A program made the position numbers and the translations under genes. Shown here piece by piece: positions 50,786 through 59,031 of a stretch of 64,000 bases of DNA. Each line of letters opens with the position of its first letter. Within the stretch, counting starts at the first letter, position 1. The notes beneath the pieces were generated by a model, which did not search any database, had not been told where the DNA came from, and saw only the letters and a program-made list of their open reading frames with translations. This DNA is from Intrasporangium calvum DSM 43043 (GTDB taxonomy: Bacteria > Actinomycetota > Actinomycetes > Actinomycetales > Dermatophilaceae): the NCBI RefSeq assembly GCF_000184685.1, contig NC_014830.1:2170001-2234000 (forward strand), read 5' to 3'.

Positions 50786-52573
50786 AAGGACAAGGACGTC
50801 GCCGCAGTCGTGCCGACGACGACGGAGGGAACGCTGGCCGAGCTTCCTCGCCGCAACGCCAAGAGAGCACCGACGGACGCAGCGTTCTCGAAGAAGGGCG
50901 CTGACGGCCAGTGGACCCATGTCACCTGGGGTGAGTTCGCGGCCGAGGTGACCGCGCTCGCGAAGGGCCTCATCGCCGCCGGCGTCGACCAGGGTGACCG
51001 GATCGGCCTGATGTGCCGGACCCGCTACGAGTGGACCCTCGTCGACTTCGCGGCATGGTCCGCGGGCGCGGTCGTCGTCCCCATCTACGAGACGTCGTCT
51101 CCCGAGCAGGTCGAATGGATCCTCTCCGACTCGGGAGCCAAGCTCGTCGTCGTCGAGTCCCCGACGCATCGGGACACCGTGGAGCAGGTCCGGGACCGTG
51201 TCTCCACCCTGGGCGACGTGTACACCGTTGACGAGGGAGACCTCGACCGGCTCACGGCCCTGGGTCGCGACGTCCCGGACGACGCTCTCGCCGAGGCGCA
51301 GTCAGGTCTCGACCGGACGTCGGTCGCCACCATCATCTACACCTCCGGCACGACCGGTCGCCCCAAGGGCGTCCAGCTGACCCACGGGAACTTCCTCGAC
51401 CTGGTCGAGAACGCCATCGAGAAGCTCGGCGCCGCCGTGCTTGCCCCCGGGTCCTCGACCCTGCTCTTCCTCCCCCTCGCCCACGTCTTCGCCCGCTTCA
51501 TCGAGGTGCTGTGTGTCGCGTCTTCGGTGCGCATGGGCCACACCGCGGACGCGAAGGCGGTCGTGGAGGACTTCGGCACCTTCAGACCGACGTTCATCCT
51601 CGCCGTCCCGCGCGTCTTCGAGCGAGTCTTCAACGCCGCGGAGGCGAAGGCGGCGGCCGGCGGCAAGGACAAGATCTTCCATCGCGCCGCGACCGTGGCG
51701 ATCGCCCACAGCGAAGCGCTCGACCACGGTGGCCCCGGGCTCAGTCTCCGACTCCAGCACGCCCTCTTCGACAAGCTCGTCTACAGCAAGCTGCGGGCGG
51801 CCATGGGCGGGCAGGTGCGCTACGCCGTCTCCGGCGGTGGCCCCCTGGGCACCCGGCTGGGCCACTTCTTCCGCGGCATCGGCATCAACATCCTCGAGGG
51901 GTACGGCCTGACCGAGACCACCGCCCCGGTGGCGGTGAACGTCCCCGACAAGGTGAAGATCGGGACCGTCGGTCCACCGCTGCCGGGCACCTCCATCCGG
52001 ATCGCCGACGACGGGGAGATCCTCGTCAGGGGCGTCGGAGTGTTCAACGCCTACCACGACAACGAGCAGGCGACCTCAGAGGCCATCCGGGACGGCTGGT
52101 TCCACACGGGTGACCTGGGTGACCTCGACGAGGACGGCTACCTGCGCATCACCGGCCGCAAGAAGGAGATCCTCGTGACCTCCGGCGGCAAGAACGTCGC
52201 ACCCGCCGTCCTCGAGGACCGGCTCCGGGCGCACCCGCTGGTCTCGCAGTGCATCGTCGTCGGTGACCAGAAGCCCTTCATCGCCGCCATGGTCACCCTC
52301 GATCCTGAGATGTGGCCCTTGTGGGCGGCCTCGCACGGCCTCGAGAACGTCTCCATCGAGGAGGCGCGGAGCCACCCGAAGGTCCTCGAGGTGATCCAGC
52401 ACGCCGTCGACCGGGCGAACGAGGCAGTGAGCAAGGCGGAGTCGATCCGCAAGTTCGTCGTCCTCTCGGGAGACTTCACCGAGGCGAACGGCTACCTCAC
52501 GCCGTCGCTCAAGATGAAGCGGAACATCGTGATGAAGGACTTCGCGACCGAGGTGGAGAAGCTCTACTCCTGA
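50783..52573 (+). CDS. fadD15: Long-chain fatty-acid-CoA ligase
   Basis: 596 aa. The AMP-binding motif YTSGTTGRPKGVQLTHGN, YGLTETTAP, the hinge region GWFHTGDLGDLDEDGYLRI and the C-terminal catalytic lysine in NGYLTPSLKMKRN are intact. It activates fatty acids to acyl-CoA via acyl-AMP. It starts at the second GTG of a duplicated start region. The SRPBCC gene is divergent, as with TB16.3 and fadD15. A strong hairpin follows the stop. Confidence 0.92.
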   Translation: MKDKDVAAVVPTTTEGTLAELPRRNAKRAPTDAAFSKKGADGQWTHVTWGEFAAEVTALAKGLIAAGVDQGDRIGLMCRTRYEWTLVDFAAWSAGAVVVPIYETSSPEQVEWILSDSGAKLVVVESPTHRDTVEQVRDRVSTLGDVYTVDEGDLDRLTALGRDVPDDALAEAQSGLDRTSVATIIYTSGTTGRPKGVQLTHGNFLDLVENAIEKLGAAVLAPGSSTLLFLPLAHVFARFIEVLCVASSVRMGHTADAKAVVEDFGTFRPTFILAVPRVFERVFNAAEAKAAAGGKDKIFHRAATVAIAHSEALDHGGPGLSLRLQHALFDKLVYSKLRAAMGGQVRYAVSGGGPLGTRLGHFFRGIGINILEGYGLTETTAPVAVNVPDKVKIGTVGPPLPGTSIRIADDGEILVRGVGVFNAYHDNEQATSEAIRDGWFHTGDLGDLDEDGYLRITGRKKEILVTSGGKNVAPAVLEDRLRAHPLVSQCIVVGDQKPFIAAMVTLDPEMWPLWAASHGLENVSIEEARSHPKVLEVIQHAVDRANEAVSKAESIRKFVVLSGDFTEANGYLTPSLKMKRNIVMKDFATEVEKLYS

Positions 52574-52642
52574 CGCGGGGTCCTGACCGCTGACGTCGAC
52601 GACAGCGCGACCTCCAGCGTGCCGACCATCGCGTGAGACGAT

Positions 52643-52678
52643 CGTGAGGGCGGGGCTCATCCGGGCCCGGCCCTCACG
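52643..52678. terminator. Bidirectional terminator between fadD and the HExxH gene
   Basis: Fourteen-nt arms CGTGAGGGCGGGGC and GCCCGGCCCTCACG pair with one mismatch around an 8-nt loop. The right arm overlaps the stop codon of the leftward gene at 52674. No T-tract follows. Confidence 0.7.
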
Positions 52679-54002
52679 ACGTCCCGTCCGCGAGACGGTT
52701 GAGGCGGGAGCGCCAGGCGGTCAGCACGTCGTCCGAGTCGGTGTGCAGGAGGGTCCTCAGATAGTGGCCGGTGACCGCGTCGACGTCCGACCCGACGGGG
52801 GTGGAGACCGACGGCCCCGCATTGACGGCCCGGAAGAGGCGGACGAGCCCGTCCGTCCCGTGGCCTTCGGCGATGGTCCGCACGAGCAGGAGCGACAGAC
52901 CATAGGCAACGGCACGATCCTCAGGGCCTGCCTCGAAGTCCCTCGAGCTGGGCACATCCATTGGCACACCAGCGCCCTGAACTCGCTCAATCGTCGTCCG
53001 GACCAGGTCCTTCTCCTCGAGGGGCAGTCCGCGGTAGGCGACGAACTCGGCCAGACCTTCGGACAGCCAGAGCGGGGGTTGCCGCACCGACGAGCGACGC
53101 GTCGTCACATGGGTGAGCTCATGCGCCATCACCACCTCCCGGCCGGCTCCGGAGAGGGAGAACCAGGCGGTCGGCACGATGACGACCCGGTCGGCCCCGG
53201 CCGGACGGTGCCCGTCGATCGGGCCGTCGGTCACCGCGGCGATGCCCTCCAGGTCCCCCTCGGCCCGTCCCAGCACCTGCGCTGCCACGGCGTCCGTGCC
53301 CGGCGCGAGCCAGACGGCCGGCTCGGCCGAACCGAGGACCTCCGAGACCCGTCGGGCCGCCCGGGTGGCTCGACGAGCCAGCTCGTCCGCGACTCCTTCA
53401 GCTCCCGACGCGAGGACGAGCGCGTTCGCGGAGCGCCGGACGACGAGCCCGGGCAGATCCCATGGTTGCGGACGATCGGACGGATGGGAGCCGATGATGC
53501 GAGCGGTGTCCGCGACACGGTCGGCGTCTGCCCTGAACGTGAGGTCGACCGAGAAGGCACGCGGTGACTCGTCGAAACCCCGCAGCCGGTAGTCGAGCGT
53601 CGCACGCATCGTCCAGGTGACCGTGCCGCCGTCAGCTCGTGGGGAAGGCGCGACCACCTCCTCGACCGAACCCAGCCTGACGTTCCCCACGCCCATCGCC
53701 TGCATGCGGCGGAAGATCGCCTCCTGCCCGGCGCGCACCGCAGGGCCGGCCAGGCCGGCCGTCCAGGCCCGCTCGGCTCCGGCCGAGATACCCGCGACCC
53801 TCGCGCGGACCATGCTCTCGGCCACCGTCCTCCGCGCCGCTGCCCGCTCACCGGCGAGCACTGCTGCGGCAGAGGTGGGCACCGCGAGCCCGACGGTCGT
53901 GCGGGACGAAAGGCGGGGGGCCGACCCGACCGCTGACCCACAGGCGCTGGGGAGGGTCAGTGCGACCACGCCCGCCAGGGCGGCGACGTGCCAGCGTCCC
54001 AT
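52674..54002 (-). CDS. Exported gluzincin-like protein with HExxH motif
   Basis: 442 aa. An N-terminal signal sequence (WHVAALAGVVALTLPSACG) has a cysteine at residue 21 in a lipobox-like but non-canonical LPSAC. A domain with NTF2-like character occupies ~50-180. The C-terminal half has VVMAHELTHVTTR and, 25 residues on, EGLAEFVAY, the HExxH...E zinc ligands of MA-clan peptidases. It is probably a membrane-anchored, cell-envelope metallopeptidase. Substrate unknown. Confidence 0.8.
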   Translation of the reverse strand: MGRWHVAALAGVVALTLPSACGSAVGSAPRLSSRTTVGLAVPTSAAAVLAGERAAARRTVAESMVRARVAGISAGAERAWTAGLAGPAVRAGQEAIFRRMQAMGVGNVRLGSVEEVVAPSPRADGGTVTWTMRATLDYRLRGFDESPRAFSVDLTFRADADRVADTARIIGSHPSDRPQPWDLPGLVVRRSANALVLASGAEGVADELARRATRAARRVSEVLGSAEPAVWLAPGTDAVAAQVLGRAEGDLEGIAAVTDGPIDGHRPAGADRVVIVPTAWFSLSGAGREVVMAHELTHVTTRRSSVRQPPLWLSEGLAEFVAYRGLPLEEKDLVRTTIERVQGAGVPMDVPSSRDFEAGPEDRAVAYGLSLLLVRTIAEGHGTDGLVRLFRAVNAGPSVSTPVGSDVDAVTGHYLRTLLHTDSDDVLTAWRSRLNRLADGTS

Positions 54003-54030
54003 GAGGTCATCGTGGCACGGGTGGCCACGC

Positions 54031-54282
54031 TCAGACGGCAGCCCGGCCCAGCCGGAGCGGAGTCGGTCCCTCCGTCGGGACCGCACGTGCGGTGTTCGCG
54101 GTCTCGTGCGTGACCAGGCCCGCAGCGATCAACACGGACACCGCCCGCCGCTCGGCTCGGTCGAGCGGTAAGCCGGTCTCGGACTCCGGCGCTCCTACCG
54201 GGATGGCCGTCAGCGCCGTCACCATGCAGTCAGCGCAGTGGACGTCCCGGACGGGGCAGGTCTGGCAGTCGATGAGCATCAT
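54031..54282 (-). CDS. Small four-cysteine protein of unknown function
   Basis: 83 aa. CQTCPVRDVHCADC near the N-terminus makes two CxxC pairs, a likely metal or Fe-S site. The remainder is helical (LDRAERRAVSVLIAAGLV). Two adjacent ATG codons are possible starts; the second has the better spacing to GGAG. It precedes the HExxH gene by 28 bp and is likely co-transcribed with it. Confidence 0.72.
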   Translation of the reverse strand: MMLIDCQTCPVRDVHCADCMVTALTAIPVGAPESETGLPLDRAERRAVSVLIAAGLVTHETANTARAVPTEGPTPLRLGRAAV

Positions 54283-54454
54283 CGGCTCCACCCTTCTTCG
54301 TCGTTGCGAACTGTCGAGAGAGACGGTAGAGGCGACCACCGACAGCCACGACGGCCACCGACGACACCGAACCCGAGCCGCCGAACCAGACCCACCGCCT
54401 GCGTCGGGCTCTCGCAGCCGGCCCACCACCCGTCGCGCCTCCGAAGCAGTGTCA

Positions 54455-54471
54455 GCCCAGCGGCATACGGT
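54455..54471 (-). repeat. Dispersed repeat copy whose end forms a -10 hexamer
   Basis: GCCCAGCGGCATACGGT is the reverse-complement core with the last base changed. Its terminal TACGGT (54466-54471) stands 6 nt before the ATG of the rightward exonuclease gene, so the repeat seems to supply the promoter of a leaderless mRNA. It lies in a divergent gap. Confidence 0.8.
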
Positions 54472-54477
54472 CGACCC

Positions 54478-56250
54478 ATGCAGGCGATCCAGGCGACGTT
54501 CGACGACCTCGGCACCCGGCTCGCCGACGTCACCTTCGTCGTCGTGGACCTCGAGTCGACCGGCGGGAGCCCGGCGCAGTGCGGCATCACCGAGATCGGC
54601 GCGGTCAAGGTTCGTGGTGGCGACGTCATCGGCGAGTTCCAGACCTTGGTCAACCCCGCCGAGCCGATCCCGGCCTTCATCTCGGTGCTGACCGGGATCA
54701 CCGATGCAATGGTGGCCGACTCCCCGCGGATCGAGTCGGCCTTCCCCGCGTTCCTCGAGTTCGCTGCCGGCAGCGTCCTGGTGGCCCACAACGCGGGCTT
54801 CGACATCAGCTTCCTCAAGGCGGCCGCGGTGCGCACCGGCACACCGTGGCCCGGTTTCGACGTGCTCGACACCCTCACTCTGGCGCGTCAGCTGGTCACC
54901 CGGGACGAGGTGCCGAACCACAAGCTCTCGTCCCTCGCGCGGGTCTTCGCCTCCCCCACGACCCCCGACCACCGGGCACTGCACGACGCGCGAGCCACGG
55001 TCGACGTGCTCCACGGCCTGATCGAGCGGGTGGGCAACCTCGGCGTCCACACCCTCGAGGAGCTGGCCAGCTACACCTCCCGCGTCTCGCCCGCGCAGCG
55101 CCGGAAGCGCTTCCTCGCCGACGCACTCCCCCACGCCCCTGGCGTCTACCTCTTCAAGGACGGAGACGGACGCGTCCTCTATGTCGGCACCAGCCGTGAC
55201 ATCCGCTCCCGCGTCCGCAGCTACTTCACGGCCGCGGAGCAACGCAGCCGGATGGCCGACATGGTCCGTCTGGCCCACGCCGTGACACCGGTCGTCTGCC
55301 AGACGCCCCTCGAGGCGCAGGTGCGCGAGCTGCGACTCATTGACGAGCACCAGCCCAGGTTCAACCGCAGGTCCAAGAACGCTCGGCGCCAGCTCTGGGT
55401 CAAACTGACCAGCGAGCGCTTCCCCCGGCTGTCCATCGTGCGGCAGGTGCGCGACGAAGGTGGCCACCACATCGGGCCCTTCCGCTCGCGCGTCACCGCC
55501 CAAGCCGCCGTGGACGCGGTGCACGAGATCGTCCCCCTCCGCCAGTGCACCCAGCGCATCACCGGCACGGAGTCAGCCTGCGCGCTGGCTGAGCTGGGAC
55601 GATGCGGTTCGCCGTGCACCGGCGCCCAGTCGCGGGACGACTACGCACGTGTTGTCGCCGACTGTGCGGCGCTCTTCTCCGGCGATGCGCGCGGCGGAGG
55701 CGACAAGCTGCGCTCGCGCCTCGCGGAGCTCGCGGCCCAGGAGCGCTTCGAGGACGCTGCGCGCGTCCGGGACCGCTTCCTCCACCTCGTCCGGGGGGCC
55801 GCTCGGTCCCAGCGCCTCACCCCGTTGATGCAGGCCCGAGAGCTGGTGGCTGCCCGGCGGGGCGAGAGCGACGGCTGGGAGATCGTCTGCATCCGGCAAG
55901 GTCGACTTGCCGGCACCGTCGTCAGCCCGCGTGGTGGTGACCCCATGGTCCACGTGCGCGTCCTCCAGGCGACCGCGGAGGTGGTCCCCACCCCGGAGCC
56001 GGGCGCGACGGCCGCGCTCATCGAGGAGACCGAGATCCTGCTCCGTTGGCTCGAGTCTCCGGGGGTGCGCATCGTCGAGCTGGACGGCTCGTGGACCTGC
56101 CCGGTCGGAGGGGCCGGCGCGCTGCGTCGGGAGCTCGAGCCGGCCGTTGCCGCCGCCCATGAGGTGGTCGGCTTCGACCGCGACGCAGGTGACGCAGGTC
56201 GTGACTTCCCGCGGAGGGCGGCCCGGGACCGCCACCGCCGGGCGGGATAG
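54478..56250 (+). CDS. DEDDh 3'-5' exonuclease fused to UvrC-like GIY-YIG endonuclease
   Basis: 590 aa. The N-terminal exonuclease (~15-190) resembles DnaQ epsilon: VVVDLESTGGSP, HNAGFDISFL and the DEDDh HRALHDARAT. A GIY-YIG nuclease (~215-300; PGVYLFKDGDGRVLYVGTSRDIRSRV) follows, then a UvrC/Cho-like region with a UVR-like motif (RLAELAAQERFEDAARVRDR). It matches Rv2191-type fusions and probably acts in DNA repair. The start ATG lies 6 nt after TACGGT, without a ribosome binding site. Confidence 0.9.
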   Translation: MQAIQATFDDLGTRLADVTFVVVDLESTGGSPAQCGITEIGAVKVRGGDVIGEFQTLVNPAEPIPAFISVLTGITDAMVADSPRIESAFPAFLEFAAGSVLVAHNAGFDISFLKAAAVRTGTPWPGFDVLDTLTLARQLVTRDEVPNHKLSSLARVFASPTTPDHRALHDARATVDVLHGLIERVGNLGVHTLEELASYTSRVSPAQRRKRFLADALPHAPGVYLFKDGDGRVLYVGTSRDIRSRVRSYFTAAEQRSRMADMVRLAHAVTPVVCQTPLEAQVRELRLIDEHQPRFNRRSKNARRQLWVKLTSERFPRLSIVRQVRDEGGHHIGPFRSRVTAQAAVDAVHEIVPLRQCTQRITGTESACALAELGRCGSPCTGAQSRDDYARVVADCAALFSGDARGGGDKLRSRLAELAAQERFEDAARVRDRFLHLVRGAARSQRLTPLMQARELVAARRGESDGWEIVCIRQGRLAGTVVSPRGGDPMVHVRVLQATAEVVPTPEPGATAALIEETEILLRWLESPGVRIVELDGSWTCPVGGAGALRRELEPAVAAAHEVVGFDRDAGDAGRDFPRRAARDRHRRAG

Positions 56251-56253
56251 GGT
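56248..56253 (+). promoter_or_regulatory. Probable -10 element (TAGGGT) of the leaderless AsnC-domain gene
   Basis: TAGGGT overlaps the stop codon of the preceding gene and is followed by seven bases and the GTG at 56261. Confidence 0.5.
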
Positions 56254-56260
56254 TGGGGCC

Positions 56261-56545
56261 GTGATCACCGCCATCGTCCTGATCAACTGTGAGGTCAACC
56301 GCATTCCCGAGGCTGCGGAGGAGATCGCCGAGATCCCCGGCGTGTCCGAGGTCTACTCCGTGACCGGCGACGCCGACCTCATCGCCATGGTCCGGGTCCG
56401 GGCCCACGAAGAGCTCGCTGACGTCATCGCCGACCGGCTGAGCAAGGTCAAGGGAGTTCTGGGCACGGCGACGCACATCGCCTTCCGCACGTACTCGTCG
56501 CATGATCTCGAGGCGGCTTTCAGCCTGGGGCTCGACGGCGAGTAG
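56261..56545 (+). CDS. Stand-alone Lrp/AsnC ligand-binding (RAM) domain protein
   Basis: 94 aa. The whole protein is one RAM domain (AIVLINCEVNRIPEAAEEIAEIPGVSEVYSVTGDADLIAMVRV), with no DNA-binding HTH. Such proteins bind amino acids and may modulate full-length Lrp regulators or enzymes. Its place next to trpD suggests an amino-acid link, which is inference. It is convergent with trpD (23-bp gap). Confidence 0.87.
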   Translation: MITAIVLINCEVNRIPEAAEEIAEIPGVSEVYSVTGDADLIAMVRVRAHEELADVIADRLSKVKGVLGTATHIAFRTYSSHDLEAAFSLGLDGE

Positions 56546-56568
56546 CCCGAGCCGTTTCCGCTGTCCCC

Positions 56569-57621
56569 TCAGGCCCGGCTGGCCTCGACCCACCTGTCGA
56601 TGACGCGGGTCGCCGCGCCCGAGTCGATGGCCAGGGCAGCCCGGTCGATCCCCGCCCGGAGGTCCCGGTCGAACGATGCCTGGTCCTCCCCCGAGTCGGG
56701 CTGGGTGATCGCGAGCGCAATGCCGGCGTTCAGCAGGACCGCGTCACGCACCGCGCCACGCGCGCCGGCGAAGACCTCCCGGACCACGGCTGCGTTGTGC
56801 ACGGCATCGCCACCCCGCAGGTCCTCGGTCGGGTGCAGCTCCAGACCCATCCGAGTCGGGTCGACCATGCGGTGCCCGATCTCGCCGTCACGCACCCACC
56901 AGACCGTGGTCGTCGTGGAGACGGTCACCTCGTCGAGACCGTCGTCGCCACGAAAGACAGCCGCGTCCTTTCCGCGGCTGGCGAAGACCCCGGCGAGCAG
57001 CGGTGCCATGGCAGCGTCGGCACAGCCAATCGCGGCATAGGTGGGCTGTGCCGGGTTGGTCAGCGGGCCGAGGAAGTTGAAGGCGCTGCCGACACCCAGC
57101 TCACGTCGAGGCACGGCCGTGTGCCGGAACGAGGGGTGGAAGGTCTGCGCGAAGCAGAACGTGATGCCCGCTTCGTGGACGATCTCGACGACCCGCTCCG
57201 GCGGGAGCGAGAGGTCGATTCCCAGGGCCTCGAGGACGTCGGCGGACCCGGAGGATGACGACGCCGCCCGGTTGCCGTGCTTGACGATGCGGATGCCTGC
57301 CGCGGCGGCGACGATCGACGACATGGTCGAGATGTTGACCGTGTGGGCCCGGTCCCCGCCTGTGCCGACGATGTCGAGGCTGGGCCCCTCCACCTCGATC
57401 CGGTGGGCCCGGGACAGCATGACCTCCGCGAGGCCATGCATCTCCGCGACGCTCTCACCCTTGGCCCGCAGGCCGATGAGGAACCCCGCGATCTGAGCGG
57501 GGGTCGCCGCGCCGTCCATGATCTGCCCCATGGCCCACTCGACCGTGTCCCGGTCGAGGTCACGGCCGCCGATGAGATCGGTGTAGATCGAGGGCCAGGA
57601 GATTGCGTCGACCTGCGTCAT
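56569..57621 (-). CDS. trpD: Anthranilate phosphoribosyltransferase
   Basis: 350 aa. PRPP-site motifs GTGGDRAHTVNIST, KHGNRAASSSSGSADVLEALG and GVGSAFNFLGPLTNPA are intact. It converts anthranilate and PRPP to phosphoribosylanthranilate in tryptophan synthesis. It lies 12 bp after the receiver-protein gene, away from other trp genes, as in other actinobacteria where trpD neighbours the cytochrome bc1 genes. Confidence 0.92.
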   Translation of the reverse strand: MTQVDAISWPSIYTDLIGGRDLDRDTVEWAMGQIMDGAATPAQIAGFLIGLRAKGESVAEMHGLAEVMLSRAHRIEVEGPSLDIVGTGGDRAHTVNISTMSSIVAAAAGIRIVKHGNRAASSSSGSADVLEALGIDLSLPPERVVEIVHEAGITFCFAQTFHPSFRHTAVPRRELGVGSAFNFLGPLTNPAQPTYAAIGCADAAMAPLLAGVFASRGKDAAVFRGDDGLDEVTVSTTTTVWWVRDGEIGHRMVDPTRMGLELHPTEDLRGGDAVHNAAVVREVFAGARGAVRDAVLLNAGIALAITQPDSGEDQASFDRDLRAGIDRAALAIDSGAATRVIDRWVEASRA

Positions 57622-57633
57622 CGATCGAAGGGC

Positions 57634-58092
57634 TCAGGAGGCGGTGGGCACGCCGGAGCGTGCGAGGAGCGCGACCGCGGAGGTCAGGGCAATGGGGTCG
57701 AGCGGGTGTGGAACGGCGAGGTCCGCCATCGACCAGGCTGCGAGCCAGGAGTCCTGGGGGCGTCCGGTCAGGACGATGATGGGAGGGCAGTTGAAGATCT
57801 CGTTCTTGAGCTGGCGAGCCAGGCCCATCCCGCCGACCTTCGCCGCTTCCCCGTCGAGCACGAGCATGTCGAAGTGGTCCCCTTCGACGGCGCTGATGAC
57901 CGCCGCAGCGGTGGCGCACTCGAACCAGCGCACCACCTCGACGTCCTTCGCGGGGCGACGACCGACCGCCGCACGAACCGTGTCACGGGTGGTGACGTCG
58001 TCGCTGTAGAGCAGCACGCTCACCTGGTGCCGGGGCGCCGCGTCGGCGCGCCCTCCGGTGGTGTCGGTGGCGATCTCGTTCGAGGCGGTCAT
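57634..58092 (-). CDS. Stand-alone receiver-like protein, atypical
   Basis: 152 aa. The fold and order match a CheY-type receiver: acidic pair in LLYSDDVTTRDTV, candidate phospho-aspartate in MLVLDGEAA and threonine in VLTGRPQDS. The usual invariant lysine before proline (KP) reads HP (LAVPHPLDP), so normal phospho-signalling is doubtful. There is no output domain. It is upstream of trpD and divergent from ctaE. Leaderless expression is suggested by TAGCAT 7 nt before the ATG. Confidence 0.75.
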   Translation of the reverse strand: MTASNEIATDTTGGRADAAPRHQVSVLLYSDDVTTRDTVRAAVGRRPAKDVEVVRWFECATAAAVISAVEGDHFDMLVLDGEAAKVGGMGLARQLKNEIFNCPPIIVLTGRPQDSWLAAWSMADLAVPHPLDPIALTSAVALLARSGVPTAS

Positions 58093-58099
58093 GCTGCCG

Positions 58100-58105
58100 A
58101 TGCTA
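58100..58105 (-). promoter_or_regulatory. Probable -10 element (TAGCAT) of the receiver-trpD transcript
   Basis: On the minus strand TAGCAT is followed by seven bases and ATG. There is no ribosome binding site. Confidence 0.45.
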
Positions 58106-58298
58106 CCGGTCCGCACCCCCGGCCCTGCAGCGCCCTCCCACGTCCGATCGACCACGCGGTCGGGGCCCCGCCAGGTCCCGGCAGCGGGCGTTGACGTGCG
58201 CGTTGCGTGGGCGCTGACGTGGGCGCACGTCACGAAATCATCAGGACCTGACCGAAAACCGGGGGTGGCTGGCACACACATCGCCAATTGTGGGAATA

Positions 58299-58958
58299 AT
58301 GACCGACGTGGCGACAGCATCAGCAGTACCTTCCAGCGCAATAGCGACAGCCGGCCATGGCCCGGCGACCCGTCCCAACATGGTTGCCGTCGGCACCATC
58401 GTGTGGCTCTCCAGTGAGCTCATGTTCTTCGCGGGCCTGTTCGCGGTGTACTTCCAGCTCCGATCGGTCCGTGGCGACCTCTGGGCAGAGCAGGTCGAGA
58501 AGCTCAACCTCCCCTTCGCGACGGTCAACTGCCTCGTTCTCGTCGTCTCGTCGGTCTGGTGTCAGCTGGGGGTCTGGAAGGCCGAGCGCGGTCAGAAGGC
58601 ACGCACCGGCTCCCTCCTCGACCTGCGGAACTGGGGCATGCGGGAGTGGTACGTCCTCACCTACCTCTTCGGCTCCTTCTTCATCGCCGGCCAGGTCATG
58701 GAGTACGCCGAGCTGGTGCACGAGAACGTGACCCTCAGCTCCGACGCCTACGGTTCCGTGTTCTACATGGCGACCGGCTTCCACGGGCTCCACGTCACCG
58801 GCGGCCTCCTGGCCTTCCTGCTCATCATCGGGCGCACCTTCACGACCCGTCGCTACACGCACGCCAACGCCACGGGTGCCGTCGTCACGTCGTACTACTG
58901 GCACTTCGTCGACGTCGTCTGGATCGCGCTGTTCGCGACCATCTACATCCTCCGATGA
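58299..58958 (+). CDS. ctaE: Cytochrome c oxidase subunit III (heme-copper oxidase)
   Basis: 219 aa with five transmembrane segments. [22 protein letters not shown], the glutamate-bearing [17 protein letters not shown] and [18 protein letters not shown] are subunit III signatures. It belongs to the aa3 oxidase that forms a bc1-aa3 supercomplex in actinobacteria. The ATG is preceded by a weak GGGA; a GTG 9 nt upstream is possible. It heads the ctaE-qcrC-qcrA-qcrB operon. Confidence 0.93.
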   Translation: MTDVATASAVPSSAIATAGHGPATRPNMVAVGTIVWLSSELMFFAGLFAVYFQLRSVRGDLWAEQVEKLNLPFATVNCLVLVVSSVWCQLGVWKAERGQKARTGSLLDLRNWGMREWYVLTYLFGSFFIAGQVMEYAELVHENVTLSSDAYGSVFYMATGFHGLHVTGGLLAFLLIIGRTFTTRRYTHANATGAVVTSYYWHFVDVVWIALFATIYILR

Positions 58959-59031
58959 CGGCCACCGCGCCGCGCCACGCTCGCCCGACCCGCTCCACCC
59001 GCACCGCCCCGACGGACGACAGGACCTCACA

